Source: Tamarix chinensis
Taxonomy: Eukaryota > Streptophyta > Magnoliopsida > Caryophyllales > Tamaricaceae
Length of the DNA stretch: 64,000 nucleotides
Reading direction: 5' to 3'
NCBI GenBank assembly: GCA_030549775.1
Contig: CM060172.1
Span: 3,450,123 to 3,514,122 of the forward strand
Shown: positions 34,501-45,358 of the stretch, one piece after another
Layout: each line of letters begins with the position of its first letter
Position numbering within the stretch: position 1 is the stretch's first letter
Program-made: the position numbers and the translations under genes
Notes under the pieces: model-generated
Told to the model about the DNA's origin: nothing
The model's database searches: none
What the model saw: only the letters and a program-made list of their open reading frames with translations

Positions 34501-35830
34501 CGAGCAACTTCATGTCATTGGGAATGAGATACCATGGTATGCTGACATGGCAAATTTTCTTGTAGCTAAGGTATTCCCATCACACTTTACAAAAGCACAA
34601 AAAGATAGAATGAAAAGTCAGGCAAAATATTTTGTATGGGACGATCCATACTTGTGGAAACAATGTGCCGATCAAATCATTAGAAGATGTATTCCTGATA
34701 GTGAGGTTCTGTCTATTTTACACTTTTGTCACAGTTATGCTTGTGGGGGACACTTTGGTCCCAAGCGAACAACTTATAAAATTTTAGAGAGTGGATTCTT
34801 TTGGCCTACATTGTTTAGGGATGCTCATGAATTTTGTAAAACGTGTGAAAACTGTCAAAAGACTGGGGGATTAGGTCCTAGAAATGAAATTCCACAAACT
34901 CCTATCATAGAATGTGAAATCTTTGATGTTTGGGGTATGGATTTTATGGGACCCTTTCCATCCTCTTTCGGGTTCAAATACATTCTTGTTGCTGTTGATT
35001 ATGTGTCAAAATGGGTGGAGGCTAAGGCCACCCGTACTGATGATGCTAAGGTTGTTGCAGAATTTCTTTGAACTAACATTTTTGCAAGGTTTGGCGTACC
35101 AAGAGCCATCATCAACGACAAAGGTTCACACTTCTACAACAGAACCGTAGAAGCTCTATTAAAGAAATATCATGTGACACATCGAATATCTACAGCATAT
35201 CATCTACAAACCAATGGTCAGGCTGAGGTATCCAACCGGGAAATCAAATCAATCTTGGAAAAAATGGTGAAACCAACTAGAAAGGATTGGAGCTTACATC
35301 TTAATGATGCTCTCTGGGCTTATCGTACAGCTTTCAAGACTTCAATTGGTATGTCTCCATATCGTCTGGTGTACGGTAAGCCTTGTCATCTACCAATTGA
35401 GTTAGAACATAAAGCTTTTTGGGCCGTAAAGAAATGTAACATGGAGTTAACTGAAGTTGGAAGACATAGGCGACTCCAACTACAAGAATTGGAAGAAATA
35501 ACAAATGATGCTTTTGAAACTGCATTGAGATATAAAGATAGAACTAAGGCAGTTCATGATAAGTTTATTCTTAGAAAGAGTTTTGAAATTGGTCAAAAAG
35601 TTTTATTATATCATTCTCGATTGAAGTTGTTTCCAGGAAAATTGAGGTTGAGATGGATCGGCCCGTTTGTTGTGACTAATGTGTTTTCTCATGGTGCAGT
35701 TGAAGTTAAGAGTGAGAAAATAGGAAAGATGTGGAAGGTCAATGGACACCGCCTCAAATCTTACTACGAAGGACATCAAGTGCATAATTTGGAAGTGGTT
35801 GATCTTACCACTCCCAATTATGAAGGCTGA
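34501..35830 (+). pseudogene. Ath1 integrase, one nonsense codon
   Basis: Inserts element DNA into the host genome. An H2C2 zinc-binding part ([13 protein letters not shown]...CKTCENCQ, about 34720-34860) leads into the catalytic core: GMDFMGPF (first Asp near 34941), INDKGSHF (second Asp, codon 35117-35119) and QAEVSN (Glu, codon 35225-35227), with exactly 35 residues between the last two, the canonical D35E spacing. A TGA at 35069 cuts the core in two; an Arg codon CGA would be one C-to-T change away. The C-terminal domain ([18 protein letters not shown]) runs to the stop at 35828-35830. No chromodomain is present, as expected for Athila. Confidence 0.93.
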
Positions 35831-37013
35831 ATGTATCGCATTTTGTCACTTGGGAAACACCCAAGTGTTGTACATAAGTTTTCCATATCTCGTACTTTTC
35901 TTTTTACATAGTTGGTATAAATTTGTATGTACATAATGTGTATATGTGTGGAAATACTTTAGTAGTTTATAAAAAAAATACGGGGGGTCCGTATTTGTGA
36001 ACACGACCCGTGTTTTTCTCTCTGCAGGAAAATTTCAAAATTCCAGAGAGCTCCAAAATTAACACGGGGGGTCCGTATTTCTAAACACGGCCCGTGTTTT
36101 TCCCTCTGCAGAAAAATTTCAGAATTCCAGAGAGCTCCAAAATTAACACAGGGGGTCCGTATTTCTAAACACGGCCCGTGTTTCTCTGTTTGCAGAAAAA
36201 TTTCAGAATTCCAGAGAGCTTCAAAAATAACACGGGGGGTCCGTATTTTCAAACACGGCCCGTGTTACCTTCTCAGTCAGAAATAGAATGCTTATCAATT
36301 AACACGGGGGTACCGTATTTCTGAAATACAGTCCGTGTTTCTTTCCAGTATCCTTTTTCTCCCCCGTGTTTTTAGATCTGAAAAAACACGGCCCTTTGTT
36401 CTCTTCTCTCCATATCTTTGCAGCGCTCCTCTGCGCGTCTTCTCCTTCGAAATCCTCCATTTTTCTCACTAAAATCTTCAAATCTTAACAAATCCTACTC
36501 CATTAACATTCCATTTTCTTTCTCCACCCTTAAATTTCTTTTCTCTGCCGACTTTTGTGTCATTCCACTACAGAAACAGGCGAAATTATTCTTGTAAAAC
36601 CCTAATTTGAATTCGAGCATTAACCCTTCCATTTTCTGGAAATTACATTAGGGTTTTCATGGCATCTGTTATTCAAATATCCTTCCTTTGATTTCTGCAT
36701 TTTTATAGCCTGTTTTCACACAATCAAGGTAAGTGGTTCTTCCCCATCTTGCAGCAATGTTGATTCGGCTTCTTTGCTTTTACTTACATTTGCTGATACA
36801 ATGTGATTGGATATTGGGTGAATTTGTTCCATAACTTGTACCATTACAAAACTGGGTGAATGATATGGTTAGGGCATATGTATGCATTCAGTGAATATTG
36901 TAATAGTTATCATTGCAACCTAATCATATTCTTCAAGAGCAACATTATGTATATGCTGCAATTTCAAGTTTAAGACATTGTTTCTTAACTTCAAAGTGGT
37001 AATCTTTATGTAG
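35831..37013 (+). other. Ath1 spacer between pol and post-pol frame
   Basis: Non-coding. It contains the 84-bp array (35977 to about 36345), then a C/T-rich stretch (36400-36560) and AT-rich sequence. A TTTTCACACAATCAAGGTAAGT segment near 36715 and a pyrimidine/AG just before 37014 would be compatible with an intron or leader for the downstream frame, but this is only suggestive. Confidence 0.5.
35977..36345. repeat. 84-bp palindromic tandem array in Ath1
   Basis: Units start at 35977, 36061, 36145 and 36229 (84 bp each), with a diverged fifth at 36301. Each opens AACACGGGGGGTCCGTATTT and contains the near-perfect palindrome AAACACGGCCCGTGTTT (for example 36083-36099 and 36167-36183). The rest of the unit is TGCAGAAAAATTTCAGAATT followed by CCAGAGAGCTCCAAAATT. 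Because 84 is divisible by three, the minus strand stays open through the array with a 28-residue period. That frame is a by-product of the repeat. The same palindromic words recur in the Ath1 LTRs at 29758-29790 and 40160-40300. Confidence 0.93.
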
Positions 37014-38269
37014 ATGGAACCGAAAAAGAAGCAGCGTGCTGAAGGCGAATCCTCAAGGTCCCGATCATCACCAACTCAAGCGAGACAATGACGTAATCGA
37101 CCCAACGATTTAGGTATAATTTTTACCACACCCGAACAACAACAAAGGTACGATTACTTGTCTCAAAGGCATATCACTGGCACTCGATATCTGGATGATG
37201 GCTTTTTACATACATTAGGTATTCATGATCAAGTCATGCGAATGCTTGAAACTATAGGCTTGCAAAACTTTGTCTATTGTACGAATCATACCTATAGGCG
37301 CTTGACTTTAGAATTTTTGAGTACTTTTGAACTTTGTGCTGAAGTTGGTGACATTGGTGATACTAAAAATAATCAAGGGTATGTTTCTATTCACCATTTT
37401 TAATGAAGATAGGCAATTAGCAGTGAATGAACTTGCCCACATTTTTATGTTTCCTTCACAGGGGTTCAAATTCATTTTACCCTGGTTCCATGCCAACAAT
37501 TTTTTCGCTAAAATAGGTGATATAGCGAATATGCCTACTCCCGATACCTTCCACATTTCTAAAGCCAAATCCTCTAGGATTTTTAACCTAGTCTTCCGAT
37601 ACATTCAAAGGCTTTTGGATACTACCATCTTTGGGAGGGGAGATAGTACCGGGTGGTTCGTTCAATTGAACTTTTCTTTCTCTACTCTATGCTTGAACAC
37701 TACTCTGTTGATACTGCCTATTTTATTGCAAAACAATTTCAAAGGGTCGGTAATTCCAAACAGGGGGACATTGTCATGGTGGTTTAATTACCACCATCTG
37801 TGTAAGTTTGGACATACCCCTTCCTGAGGATATGCCCATTGAGGCCATGAGCACCCGCATTGGTATCGAACATTGCCGCCGTATGCATCTTATTGAGCGT
37901 CGGGGTAATGCGTGGTACCTTTCTTACCAGGGACATGTTTTCTTTCCTCTTCCTAACCCAACCAAAACCGACCCTTTAAACCCATTGAACTGGCAGCCTA
38001 GTGAGGATGATGATAACCCTGCCCCGTTAGCCATCGAACATCCTATTCCGCCTCATGGTGACCATGCACCACCACCACCACCACCCCGATCCCAAGCCAA
38101 CTCTTCTTCCACCTCAACTTTTGTCCCCGAATGGCATCTCCAATTTCAAAATCAAGTGTATTCCCAATTGGATTCCATTCGCCATAACCAAAATCAGATG
38201 ATGGAGATGATGAAGAATCTCTATGATTTCCATCTCGGGAGCCGAGACCCACCTCCACCTCCCTCTTGA
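37014..38269 (+). pseudogene. Ath1 post-pol open frame (ATHILA ORF-1-like), broken
   Basis: This is a third coding region downstream of pol. It starts ATG at 37014 with a basic N-terminus (KKKQR, a possible nuclear localisation signal), then LSQRHITGTRYLDDGFLHTLGI, LTLEFLSTFEL, FNEDRQLAVNELAHIF and FPSQG, a pattern I associate with the ATHILA ORF-1 family of plant retrotransposon proteins. The last third is acidic, then Pro-rich (PPPPPP near 38075), and ends with EWHLQFQNQVYSQLDSIRHN and a possible short coiled coil. Breaks: TGA at 37089, an extra base near 37388, and another shift near 37800. The function of this family is unknown. I see no signal peptide or convincing membrane anchor, so an envelope role is not supported. 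Confidence 0.75.
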
Positions 38270-39864
38270 AACCTATTCTTCATCTTTCTCTTGCATTTGT
38301 TCATTAGGGACAATGAACACAATAAGTAAGGGGGGTGCATTAGCATTCGTAGGCTTGTGATTATTCTTAAGTAGAAATAGTTAGTAAATGTTATATATGT
38401 ATGCTAAGTGGTAGTTAGTTAATTTATTCCTATCTACTTTACGTACTAGTTGTTCATTTGCAATTAAAAAAAATAGGGAATATTAGATTTGAGTAATCCA
38501 TATACAAAGTAAAACAAAGTATGGGACTGAATTGTTTTCAAAAAGGATAATTTTATACTTATTGTATGTTTTGATCAACATCTTTTGAAACCTTAAAGAT
38601 AGAAATTGAAGATGTGATAACAGTGAAGGAAAGAAAGTTAGAATGATTAGAGATCAAATCATGCATTGACTAGGAATAGGATGAAATGAAATTCAAAATT
38701 GGTGGATATAACATTGTGAGCGCTTGAGCCGAACCTTTGGATACATTTCTTGTCTAAAATATATTTCTCTTTTGTGTGTGTTCTCCAATGATATGTGAAA
38801 CTAGAATTTGCCATTAGTTCTCTTCAAAACTGCATAGAACTTTAGGATATTTGAAAATGATAAAGGCACTCTTCTTTCTTTGTTAGCTACAAGACCAAAT
38901 AGCCCACCTTGAAAATTGTTATCCATTGCATAAACCCTTTGAGCCTAAAGACCTGTTCTATTGATATAACCTTTATTAACAACTAATCTCCATATGTATT
39001 TTCCTTCCTTACTCTACGACTAGTGGAGCAAAATTATTTTTAAGGAGAAATTTTTTTATTTTTAAGGTGAAATTTAAGCATGGGGGTGTGGATATCATAA
39101 AAAAAAGGAGGAAGTAGCTAAGCATTTTACTTCACAAAAAATTAAAAAAAAAAGAAAGAATAAGAAGAAGAGGAGAATAAAATTTCATGTCTTTTTATGT
39201 TATTTGGTTGAATGGAAGGGTTTGAAATTATAAAAAAAAAGAAAAAGAAAAAGGGGGAAGTGAAGTAAAGGAGAAGAAGAGGAATTGTGATTTAATTGAA
39301 ATAAAGAAATTGCTTCTCTAGTTGGTAGAGTCTAGCTACAATACCAAAATTCTATCCCACCTTAGAACCCTAACCCCATTACAACCAAATTTAAGACCTT
39401 TTGATTCTTATATAATTTAGTTCTTTTTAGCGGTGGCGAATTGAGAATAATGGCAAACATATGGGCGATCATTATCATTTGGAGAAAATTTGAGAGTAAA
39501 CACATCATACCCTATACACTAAAGAGTGAGCGTTTCCACATCCCGAAAGTAAGAATTTACCAATTTGAATTTCATTAGTATTAATCTAATTTGCATGATG
39601 AGATACTAATTATTATAATTTTCATTCCTTAACCGTTTGAGCATTTGATAAGACTATTTTTAAGGTGATTTAAGATGTGATCCAAAAATATTTTTATCAT
39701 TGATATTTCATGATTTACAAGTATTTTTCAGTCCTAGTACAAGTTGAGCTTCGTACATGAATAATTCCAATCTAATAAATCTTGTGTTCCGTGACCTGTT
39801 TCTCTTGCGTTTCTTGATTTATTCATGTGCATGTTATGATATTGCTCGAGGACAAGCAATAATT
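38270..39864 (+). other. Ath1 3' non-coding region with repeated purine tracts
   Basis: There is no gene in this 1.6 kb. It holds two polypurine-tract-like sites, AAGTAAGGGGGGTG at 38323-38336 and TTTAAGCATGGGGGTG at about 39073-39086, both resembling the functional tract before the 3' LTR. A-rich and GA-rich stretches (39110-39290) lie between them. Confidence 0.65.
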
Positions 39865-39876
39865 CAAGCATGGGGG
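39865..39876 (+). promoter_or_regulatory. Polypurine tract of Ath1
   Basis: AAGCATGGGGG immediately precedes the 3' LTR; it would prime plus-strand DNA synthesis. The first three LTR bases (TGA in the 5' LTR) are missing here, so the tract runs directly into TAGATGAG. Confidence 0.8.
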
Positions 39877-41435
39877 TAGATGAGATTTATTGATTATTTT
39901 CATGTCTAAAAATATCATTTATCCCTCATTAATTCTATTAGATTTAATCTTTTCGTCGAGTGTTTCTCCTTTGAATAGATTTTACAGGAAAGAAAAGAAT
40001 TGAAGAAATTCAAGGAGAAATCAATGAAAAGAAGAAATCAAGTAGAGAACACATCAAGAAATATTGCATCAAGGAGAGTGAAGTTGGAAAGGGAACAAAT
40101 ACATCAAGAGAAGCTAAGGTGAAACTTTCAAAGGAATTGAGTGGAAAGATAAAAAACAAGGGGGTCCCGTGTTTCATAAACACAGGCCGTGTTATTTATC
40201 CCGAGTATCGATCTTTAAATCCTTGTTAGCAGAGTAGTTGTAAGAAAACACGGGGGTCCCTTGTTTCCAAAACACGGACCGTGTTTTCATTTAAAAACGT
40301 GTAACTGTCCGCGCGACTTGTTTCTGATAATTTTTATCTGAGAACAGAGTTCGGGACAGAACGAGGGGATCGAAAAACATTTGGAATGTATTTTTCTTCC
40401 TTTATTCCTTTAGAACATACATGTAATGTACAATTCCAACTTTTGATCTTCTTGAATTCTATTGATGATTTGACATTCTGCACTTCAATTGATAAGTTTC
40501 CTCTATTCCTTTGTAAATTTCAGTATCTTCATTTTTGCTGAATCTAAGTAGGTTTTCTATAATTTTATTTGTGTTCACTACATTATCATCTAATTGTTGC
40601 AATAATAGAATTCGTGAATGCGTTGTTGTTATTAATTTTCAAGATATATGTGTAATTGTATGAATTGTGAATATGCAGAAATTTGAGTAATTAGAACAGG
40701 GTAGGATGATTTGAGGATGGAATTATAACCTAATTACCATTTCATACTTTAAATGTTTGATTCTAGATGAGGTTTAATTGAATTAATGGATCGAATTGAA
40801 TGATTCCATATCATAGATTAAGATTCTTGAACTAATTAGATTGATCACCTATTTGGTTTAGAACTTGATCTTTGCTAAGACAATGAAATTAACCCGTATT
40901 TGTTAATTAAATTTGTCTATAGTAGCAAGAAGATTAATTATTAATCTTATCCATTAATTCATGCAATTGCATAATCCGAGCTTTTGTGATTATGATTGTA
41001 GTTGGCTGCTTCCCGTTCATAATGCTACCATTAATTGAATCTAGTGTTCGTAACCTAGATTATTAAATGGGCATAAAAATAAATTGAGAGCATATTCAAT
41101 TTATTAAGGTTGAGAGGAAGTATGGGAATTTGTTATTCTGAGTTTCCTAAGTCAACATTAAATTGTTTAGAATCATTCTTCTTATTTGAATGTATGGCAT
41201 TTTAATTCCATCACCAATTCATTCCTTCCCTAATTGTCAATTAGTGATTAAGATTTAGTACAATCAAATTTATTATAAGAATCAATGAAATTGTATAAAT
41301 GGGGTTATAACATCAATAGCAAAATTAGTGATTAAAACGTCATTCCTTGCGGGTTCGACTCCTTCTTGCCATATACTATGTATTTGGGAATTAGGATTTA
41401 TTTATTAAATTTGTTGTGCATACGACAGTGCATCA
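39877..41435 (+). repeat. 3' LTR of Ath1, full length
   Basis: This is 1559 bp, ending GTGCATCA at 41435. It is the undeleted version of 29473-30209 and carries two CGTGTTT...AAACACG palindromic stretches at 40160-40200 and 40245-40300 plus 824 bp absent from the 5' LTR. The segment CATTCCTTGCGGGTTCGACT near its end is typical of Athila-group LTRs. Confidence 0.93.
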
Positions 41436-41447
41436 GGTATTATATCA

Positions 41448-41877
41448 CTACCCCTTAAAAAGAACTTTATCCTCGAAGTCCACAAAAGGAAACATGTTGC
41501 AACCGTAAAACATAAAAGGAAAAGCCTAAAACCATCAATTAACACATAATAACACACAAGAGTTTGTACATGAGAGAAGGGTATTACCTCCTAAAAAGAT
41601 GTAGTGCAACATGCGTAATGCACCAAACTGAAAAACACTGTATACACCACCTTGATCTCATCGTTATAATCCTAGGTGGCCCTTTCTACTCCATGGCATG
41701 ACCACGAGATCTTCACAAGTGGAACAATCTTTGAATGTGTCTCCCATTTCTTAGTATCAAGGATCCTCAATAGTTTCTCCTCATATGTCAACTCTTTATT
41801 AAGCTCGATCGCCTATGGTTGAATGATGTGGATGGATTTGCTACATACTTCCTCAACTTAGAGATGTGAGAGGCATT
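41448..41877 (-). pseudogene. TekA pol 3' end: chromodomain remnant and purine tract
   Basis: Reading the minus strand from 41877: FHNASHISKLRKYV, the usual NVFHVSxLRKY-like segment after integrase, then a frameshifted TYEEKLLRILD-like stretch and VKISWSCHGVERATW-like residues, the signature of the chromovirus chromodomain end. The frame is lost several times. A purine tract (CTTTTTAAGGGGTAG, 41448-41462) then precedes the LTR start. The rest of integrase is on the other side of TekB, beginning at 56829. Confidence 0.75.
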
Positions 41878-41882
41878 ATGAA

Positions 41883-44289
41883 TGTAATACCCCATCTTTT
41901 TGTGAAGTTTGTTGAATGATAAGTTATTGTATTTATTAAGATATAATAATGTTTGATTTTGACTTGGAACTATAATTGAGTATGATAAAAAGTTGGATTT
42001 AAATAAGTTTTAGAAATGGAATAAAATGATCTTTCAGGTGAACCAATCAACTAGTTCATTATTTTAGCTAATAGGTTTTTACACGATTGAACCAATCGAT
42101 TGGAATGGGGAATTGATTGATTGGTAGGAAAAATTGATTGACTGGTTTTTTGAAATGAGTATAGTTTTTAAACTCAATTTTTCTAAGAAACCTTCGTATA
42201 CCAAAATAGAACCTTGATAATCCCATTCCAAGTTATTCTTTAAAGGTTCTTAACCTTCCTTATCATGTATTTGGCCCAAGCTTCTACCTCAAACTGATTC
42301 ACGGATTTAATTTAGAAAATTGAGGGAGAGGGTGAACTAAGCTTTACTTCTTCCACCTTCCTCATCTCCACAATTTAGAATTGTTACTTCGATTCCTAAA
42401 CATGTCTCTACTTAGCTGGGAGATTCCTCCCATGTTGATCGTTCATTTCCTCTCTTGTGCTTGACATTTTCTAGGTGATTTTGACTTGCATTTTCAATAA
42501 ATCACCATTTTAGCTTTGGAAGGGAGGTTAGTCCATCTTTGATAAAATTTACCAATTTAGCTTAAATATAAATGGTAGAAATTAGGGTTTTTGGATTGGT
42601 GCCTAACTCCACTTATTCTTATACCGATTCGTTGCCTATAAATATCCTTAATCACTCCTTCCATTTACTTTTCTTTCATCTACCAGTATACTCCATCTCT
42701 TTCAAACCTTCTATTCTTTTTTTTTCCAATTCAATCTTAATTTTGGTCCTTTTCCACTCTTCTGATTCTTTCTCAAACTCTATCTTGTTTATCTTTAAGA
42801 AAGGGAGGGTTAGATTTAGGAATAAGTCGAGTCTCTTTTTAAGCACAAATTCTCTCTATTTTTCTCTTACATTTGGTAATTTTGTTTTCTCCTAATTCTT
42901 AAAAGTATTCCCTGTATTTCTAAAGCTTCAACCTTTTATTATAAAGGTTTCAAAATTGAAAATCTCCAGGTTGAGTTTTCCTATTTGTGGAAAAGTTTTT
43001 CTTACAACAAGGAAATCATTTTTTTCTTCTAAAATGTGACCAAATTAATTTTATGATGTGGTGAATTATTTAAAGTCCTAATTTTATAATTCAGAATGAG
43101 AATTTAGTTTTAGATTGATGTATGTTGATTAACATATGAATTCTAATAAAAATGCATGATGTTAGGGAAATTAGGTTGAGTTGATTAATTATGAAGCATG
43201 CTCAAGATTATGAGTTGAAAAGGTGTTGGTATTACGCTTTATATGTTTTAATTTGAATGTGGTAGGAATTTTGAGGATGATTTGCATGAAAAAATTTGTT
43301 TTGTGTTGTTTAAGGGAAAAATGATTGAATTTAACCTTTTATGCTTGATTATAACTAAGATAAGTTTGTATAATAATTAAAATGAATAATTGAGAAAGAA
43401 TGTGGAATAAGATTTTGACTAAATATAAAGATAAAAGTAAAAAGGAAAGAATGGTAAAGGAGATAATGGCCTAAGTATGTATAAATGACCTAATAAACTA
43501 GGTAGGTAGAAATGGCCTATGGTGAAAATATATGCCTAGAGGAATGAAGCCTTGCTATTAGTTGAACATTCCAGTTTGTATCCTACATATTGCCCTCTAT
43601 GATGTTATGCTATGTTTTCAAGCATGATGAGTCATATATGGTATGAGTTTCCTTTACTTGATGTGACCATAATAGAGCAAGTGTCATGTTTTTATTAAAA
43701 TATGCATGTAATACGTTTACATGACTTTCATATTATTCTAGAATCTTGTGTGTTGGTGCCTCCATTGAGAAGGTAAATTGTCTTAATCAATATAAAACAT
43801 ACTAATTTGATTGTTTACTTGGTCACATGCTCATTCCGACGAGCAAATGAGCATGTGTAGGTTTTTAGAAATGGTTAGTACTTAGCCAACCTCATGTCAG
43901 GCACAGGCTTTGAGAGCTTGGACATTTGGAGACTTTTGAGCAGTCCCTGATAAACTAGAGTTTAGGGCACACCTTACTTTAGTTTTTTTAATTTAAGATC
44001 ATGTACTCTAACTTAATTTTCCTTATGTATTTAAATATTATAGGTCGTCGAGGTTTTATACTTGAAAGCCTTTCTTTCAGTATTTTATATAATATATTTT
44101 GGCACACTATACTTTTGTTTTGGTTTGTTTGGTTCTCAACCTTATATCAAACATGGGATAGGCGGCTAGCATTTATCTTATTTTAGGTGCAGCGGTAATA
44201 TCCTATATTTCATAAGTGTTTATTGGATTTCTGCTTCTATAAGGTTTTTAAATCAAAATATTTCAGTAGAAAAAAATGGGAGTGTTACT
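41883..44289 (+). repeat. 5' LTR of TekB (shortened)
   Basis: It starts TGTAATACCCC and ends GGGAGTGTTACT (degraded from GTGTTACA). Compared with the 3' LTR it lacks about 1 kb near 43340, equivalent to 54890-55880, which contains the GACTAGTT motif cluster and the GGACTTATGTCC units. A TATA candidate GCCTATAAATATCC is at 42634-42647. Confidence 0.88.
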
Positions 44290-44292
44290 GGT

Positions 44293-44304
44293 TGGTATGA
44301 GAGC
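44293..44304 (+). promoter_or_regulatory. Primer binding site of TekB, tRNA-Met type
   Basis: TGGTATGAGAGC, three bases inside the LTR; canonical TGGTATCAGAGC with one mismatch. Confidence 0.85.
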
Positions 44305-44539
44305 ATTTATTTAAAAGTGTGTCGCTTTCAAGAACTACTAAGCTGATACCATGGGTTTATTTTTCAATTATTTTAAATTTATTTATGTATTTGGTTGAGA
44401 GTAAAGATTTCACCACACCATAATGTCCATGAGCTAGGGTGAGTTGGGGAATGTGTTATATATAGTTTTTTTTTTATTGATTTGATGTGCTAGTCTTAGT
44501 ATTGGGTAATGGAGTGTTTCCAATTAATCCTATTTCTTA

Positions 44540-45358
44540 AGAATCAATGCCCACTAACAACCATTACAAGTGTATTGAGGTGTTCATGCAGACCTTTAGA
44601 GCCTACATGGAAGGCCATAGTTGAGCACCACAACCACTATCGGTGACAGTATCTGCATCAAATTTAGAAGATTAGCTCAAGATGGTTGGGCATTATCACC
44701 CACCGATCTTTAAGGGTTAAGAGGACCTTAAAATTATGGAAGATAGGTCAGAGACATGGAGAAGACCCATTTTTTCCCTTGTGGATAAGAGGGTTGATAT
44801 GGCAGTATACTGCCTGAGGGGGAGAGTAGATGTATGGTGGAGGAGCATCCAACATAAAGGCATAGAGCCTACGTGTTCCATTCCTTGAGGTGCTTCATGC
44901 TTGTTTCTATCCCATGCATCTCTATATGATGAAGTATGATGATTTTATGGCCAATTGGCAAGGAGGCTTGTTGATGGAGGAGTACTACATGATATTCATG
45001 GACTTGGTCCATTTTTCCCCTGAGGTAGAAGCTAATGAGGTGATGTAGGTCCACCATTTTAAGATCGGCCTAGGGATAAAATACTAAGAGTTGTTAGTGG
45101 GAGTTACTTCATGAGACATGGTGAAAAAGTAAGAGTAAGGTTTGGAGACTTCCCAATTCTTCCATGTTTGGAGTATCAAGTTGGGGGTAAAAGGAAGTTC
45201 TAGGGTTATTAGTGTTGTAGTGACAAAAGAAGGCCTACTATAGAGTTAGCATGCCTCTTAAGTATGGTGGGAGTAATGAGCCAGTTCCTTGAGTTAGTGG
45301 TTAGTTTGGGGTGTGCTAAGGAGAGGTATTACCATTATAAGCATTGTGGAGCATAACA
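44540..45358 (+). pseudogene. gag: TekB gag fragment
   Basis: Capsid-like coding remains in mixed frames: a VDMAVYCLRGRVDVWWRSIQ segment (about 44790-44860), the retrotransposon gag WW motif, then MKYDDFMANWQ and EEYYMIFMDLVHFSPEVEANE (about 44930-45045), the conserved Y...F..L..F.P pattern. A zinc-knuckle start (RYYHYKHCG) lies just before the CL insertion at 45359. Numerous stops. Confidence 0.82.

Larger units (their letters stand above)
29473..41435 (+). mobile_element. Ath1: Athila-type Ty3/gypsy element (11,963 bp, TSD GGTAT)
   Basis: This complete but inactive element carries perfect 5-bp target repeats GGTAT at 29468-29472 and 41436-41440. Order: 5' LTR, tRNA-Asp primer site, gag, protease, RT, RNase H, integrase, spacer with an 84-bp array, a post-pol open frame, long 3' non-coding part with purine tracts, 3' LTR. 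Athila assignment comes from the primer site, the protease motif DLGASINVMP, the RT FMDD, the post-pol gene and size. By eye the shared 735 bp of the LTRs differ at about 20-25 sites (around 3 %), so this is among the younger insertions here. It interrupts the TekA 3' LTR nine bases from its start. Confidence 0.95.
22277..41447 (-). repeat. 3' LTR of TekA, split by SL-F and Ath1
   Basis: The LTR pieces are 22277-25043, 28988-29472 and 41441-41447. The minus-strand start TGATATAATACC at 41447 follows a purine tract (CTTTTTAAGGGGTAG, 41448-41462). The piece at 23040-23460 has four degenerate units containing GATCTTCAACATC(C/T) and CACTTGGG; the same four units appear in the 5' LTR at 62600-63010. 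Motifs of the GACTAGTT type occur at 23780-24060 and 29265-29360. Confidence 0.82.

Noticed and set aside
35959..36252. 98-codon minus-strand frame with a 28-residue repeat, resembling a tandem-repeat protein
   Set aside because: It exists only because the 84-bp repeat is a multiple of three and lacks stops in one frame; no start context or independent support.
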